From: DAOTXL01 sp034434895
GTDB taxonomy: Bacteria > Chloroflexota > Anaerolineae > JAAYZQ01
DNA length: 13,788 nt
Direction of reading: 5' to 3'
Assembly (NCBI GenBank): GCA_034434895.1
Contig: DAOTYI010000023.1
Span: forward strand, 1 to 13,788
The translations under genes and the position numbers were made by a program. The notes beneath the pieces are model-generated. The model saw nothing but the letters and a program-made list of their open reading frames with translations, was not told where the DNA came from and made no database searches. Shown here piece by piece: positions 13,279 through 13,788 of this stretch. Every line of letters begins with the position of its first letter. The stretch's first letter is position 1.

Positions 13279-13307
13279 TTGCCTATCCCGATCAAATCAG
13301 GTATAAT
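13279..13307 (+). promoter_or_regulatory. Sigma-70-type promoter of the BMP lipoprotein gene
   Basis: TTGCCT (13279-13284) and TATAAT (13302-13307) are 17 bases apart, 25 bp after the ftsK stop. The leader to the ATG at 13440 would be about 125 bases, the longest in this window. Confidence 0.75.
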
Positions 13308-13313
13308 AGGCCC

Positions 13314-13439
13314 ACGTTCGGAGGAGCAGGACCGGTGATCCGCCGTCAATAGAAGAAAAGGGGGTGATCTCAGGAATCGTTTCCAAACCTTCTACTGTTG
13401 CAGGCGAATCTAATCTAAATCAAACTAAAGGAGGGGAAA
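13314..13439 (+). promoter_or_regulatory. Leader of the BMP gene with extended anti-16S motif and possible 5-codon uORF
   Basis: AGAAAAGGGGGTGATCT (13354-13370) closely resembles the complement of the 16S rRNA 3' end over its whole length, yet no start codon sits at normal distance after it. Just before it, GGAGGAG (13320-13326) precedes a GTG at 13335 that would encode five codons (MIRRQ) and stop at 13350-13352. The real gene has its own AAAGGAGG near 13428. No known riboswitch was recognised, including purine types. Confidence 0.35.
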
Positions 13440-13788
13440 ATGCGCAAATGGACCTTTACCACATTCGCTTTGCTTGTTGTGCTTTCGTTGGTAGTGGCCG
13501 GCTGCGGACCTACGCCGGCACCGACGGCAGCACCGACGGTTAAACCCACCACCGCCCCCACTGCCGCTCCAACAACGGCCCCTGCGGCTTTAAAAGTGGG
13601 CATGGTATCGGACATTGGCGGCATTGATGATGCCAGCTTCAACCAGAACACCTGGGAGGGGTTGCAGAAGGCGGCCAAAGACTTTGGGGTCGAGGCCAGG
13701 TTCATCGAGAGCCAGGCCCAGGCAGATTACGAGAAGAACATCACCGAGTTTGCCGAGCAAAAGTACGACATGATCATCACCGTCGGCT
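13440..13788 (+). CDS. BMP-family ABC transporter substrate-binding lipoprotein (partial, 3' cut by window)
   Basis: The first 116 residues are visible and the frame is open to the window edge. A lipoprotein signal is clear: MRK, a hydrophobic stretch 5-20, and lipobox VAGC with Cys22 as the lipid-bearing residue. A Pro/Thr/Ala-rich linker (about 23-50, built of APT-like units) tethers the domain to the membrane. The domain then starts VGMVSDIGGIDDASFNQNTW (53-72), the hallmark of the BmpA/Med/PnrA family, which mostly binds nucleosides for ABC import. The next part, KNITEFAEQKYDMIITVG (99-116), fits the family's periplasmic-binding-protein fold. AAAGGAGGGG precedes the ATG. Permease and ATPase genes would be expected downstream, outside this window. 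The ligand is inferred from family, not seen. Confidence 0.92.
   Translation, partial: MRKWTFTTFALLVVLSLVVAGCGPTPAPTAAPTVKPTTAPTAAPTTAPAALKVGMVSDIGGIDDASFNQNTWEGLQKAAKDFGVEARFIESQAQADYEKNITEFAEQKYDMIITVG

Noticed and set aside
13314..13439. Purine-type riboswitch before the nucleoside-binding lipoprotein
   Set aside because: The three-way junction and conserved loop sequences are not visible; kept only as an unexplained leader.

Overview
The window looks like chromosomal DNA of a GC-rich bacterium, most likely a Chloroflexota (Anaerolineae/Caldilineae-like) lineage. This is inferred from protein style, gene mix and abundant short intergenic palindromes; no rRNA or other phylogenetic marker is present. 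Eleven protein-coding genes and one broken transposase are supported. No tRNA, rRNA or intact mobile element was seen.

Left part (1-1030): a small coiled-coil protein, then about 680 bp without an intact gene. That stretch holds an 8-bp tandem array, a 75-bp-spaced direct repeat that resembles a CRISPR repeat half, and a frameshifted, truncated IS5-type transposase. Minus-strand block (1033-4050): a three-gene operon read right to left (GT2 glycosyltransferase, SDR nucleotide-sugar enzyme, DegT-type aminotransferase). It is driven by a near-consensus TTGACG-17-TATAAT promoter and probably makes or attaches an amino- or modified sugar on a polyprenyl carrier. The SDR has Asn where the catalytic Tyr of YxxxK is expected.

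Middle minus-strand pair (4085-5964): a signal-less glycoside-hydrolase-like TIM barrel and a small beta-rich protein with a GTG start. Both end in an amphipathic helix, suggesting partners.

Plus-strand redox block (6201-10918): thioredoxin reductase, a 69-residue DUF1858 CxxC protein, an iron-dependent alcohol dehydrogenase and an aldehyde:ferredoxin oxidoreductase. The last two can together link carboxylic acids, aldehydes and alcohols. Between them lie a 7-bp-unit inverted repeat array and one copy of a roughly 90-bp element with terminal inverted repeats; a second, inverted copy lies upstream of the thioredoxin reductase.

Right part (10923-13788): a complete FtsK/SpoIIIE translocase with a structured 5' leader, then the start of a BMP-family lipoprotein (nucleoside-type ABC substrate-binding protein) cut by the window edge. 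Five promoters with exactly 17-bp spacers can be read by eye. I found no clear new multi-gene defence or mobile system. The most unusual signals are the non-coding repeats and hairpins, the atypical SDR active site, and the GH-like/tail-helix pair.
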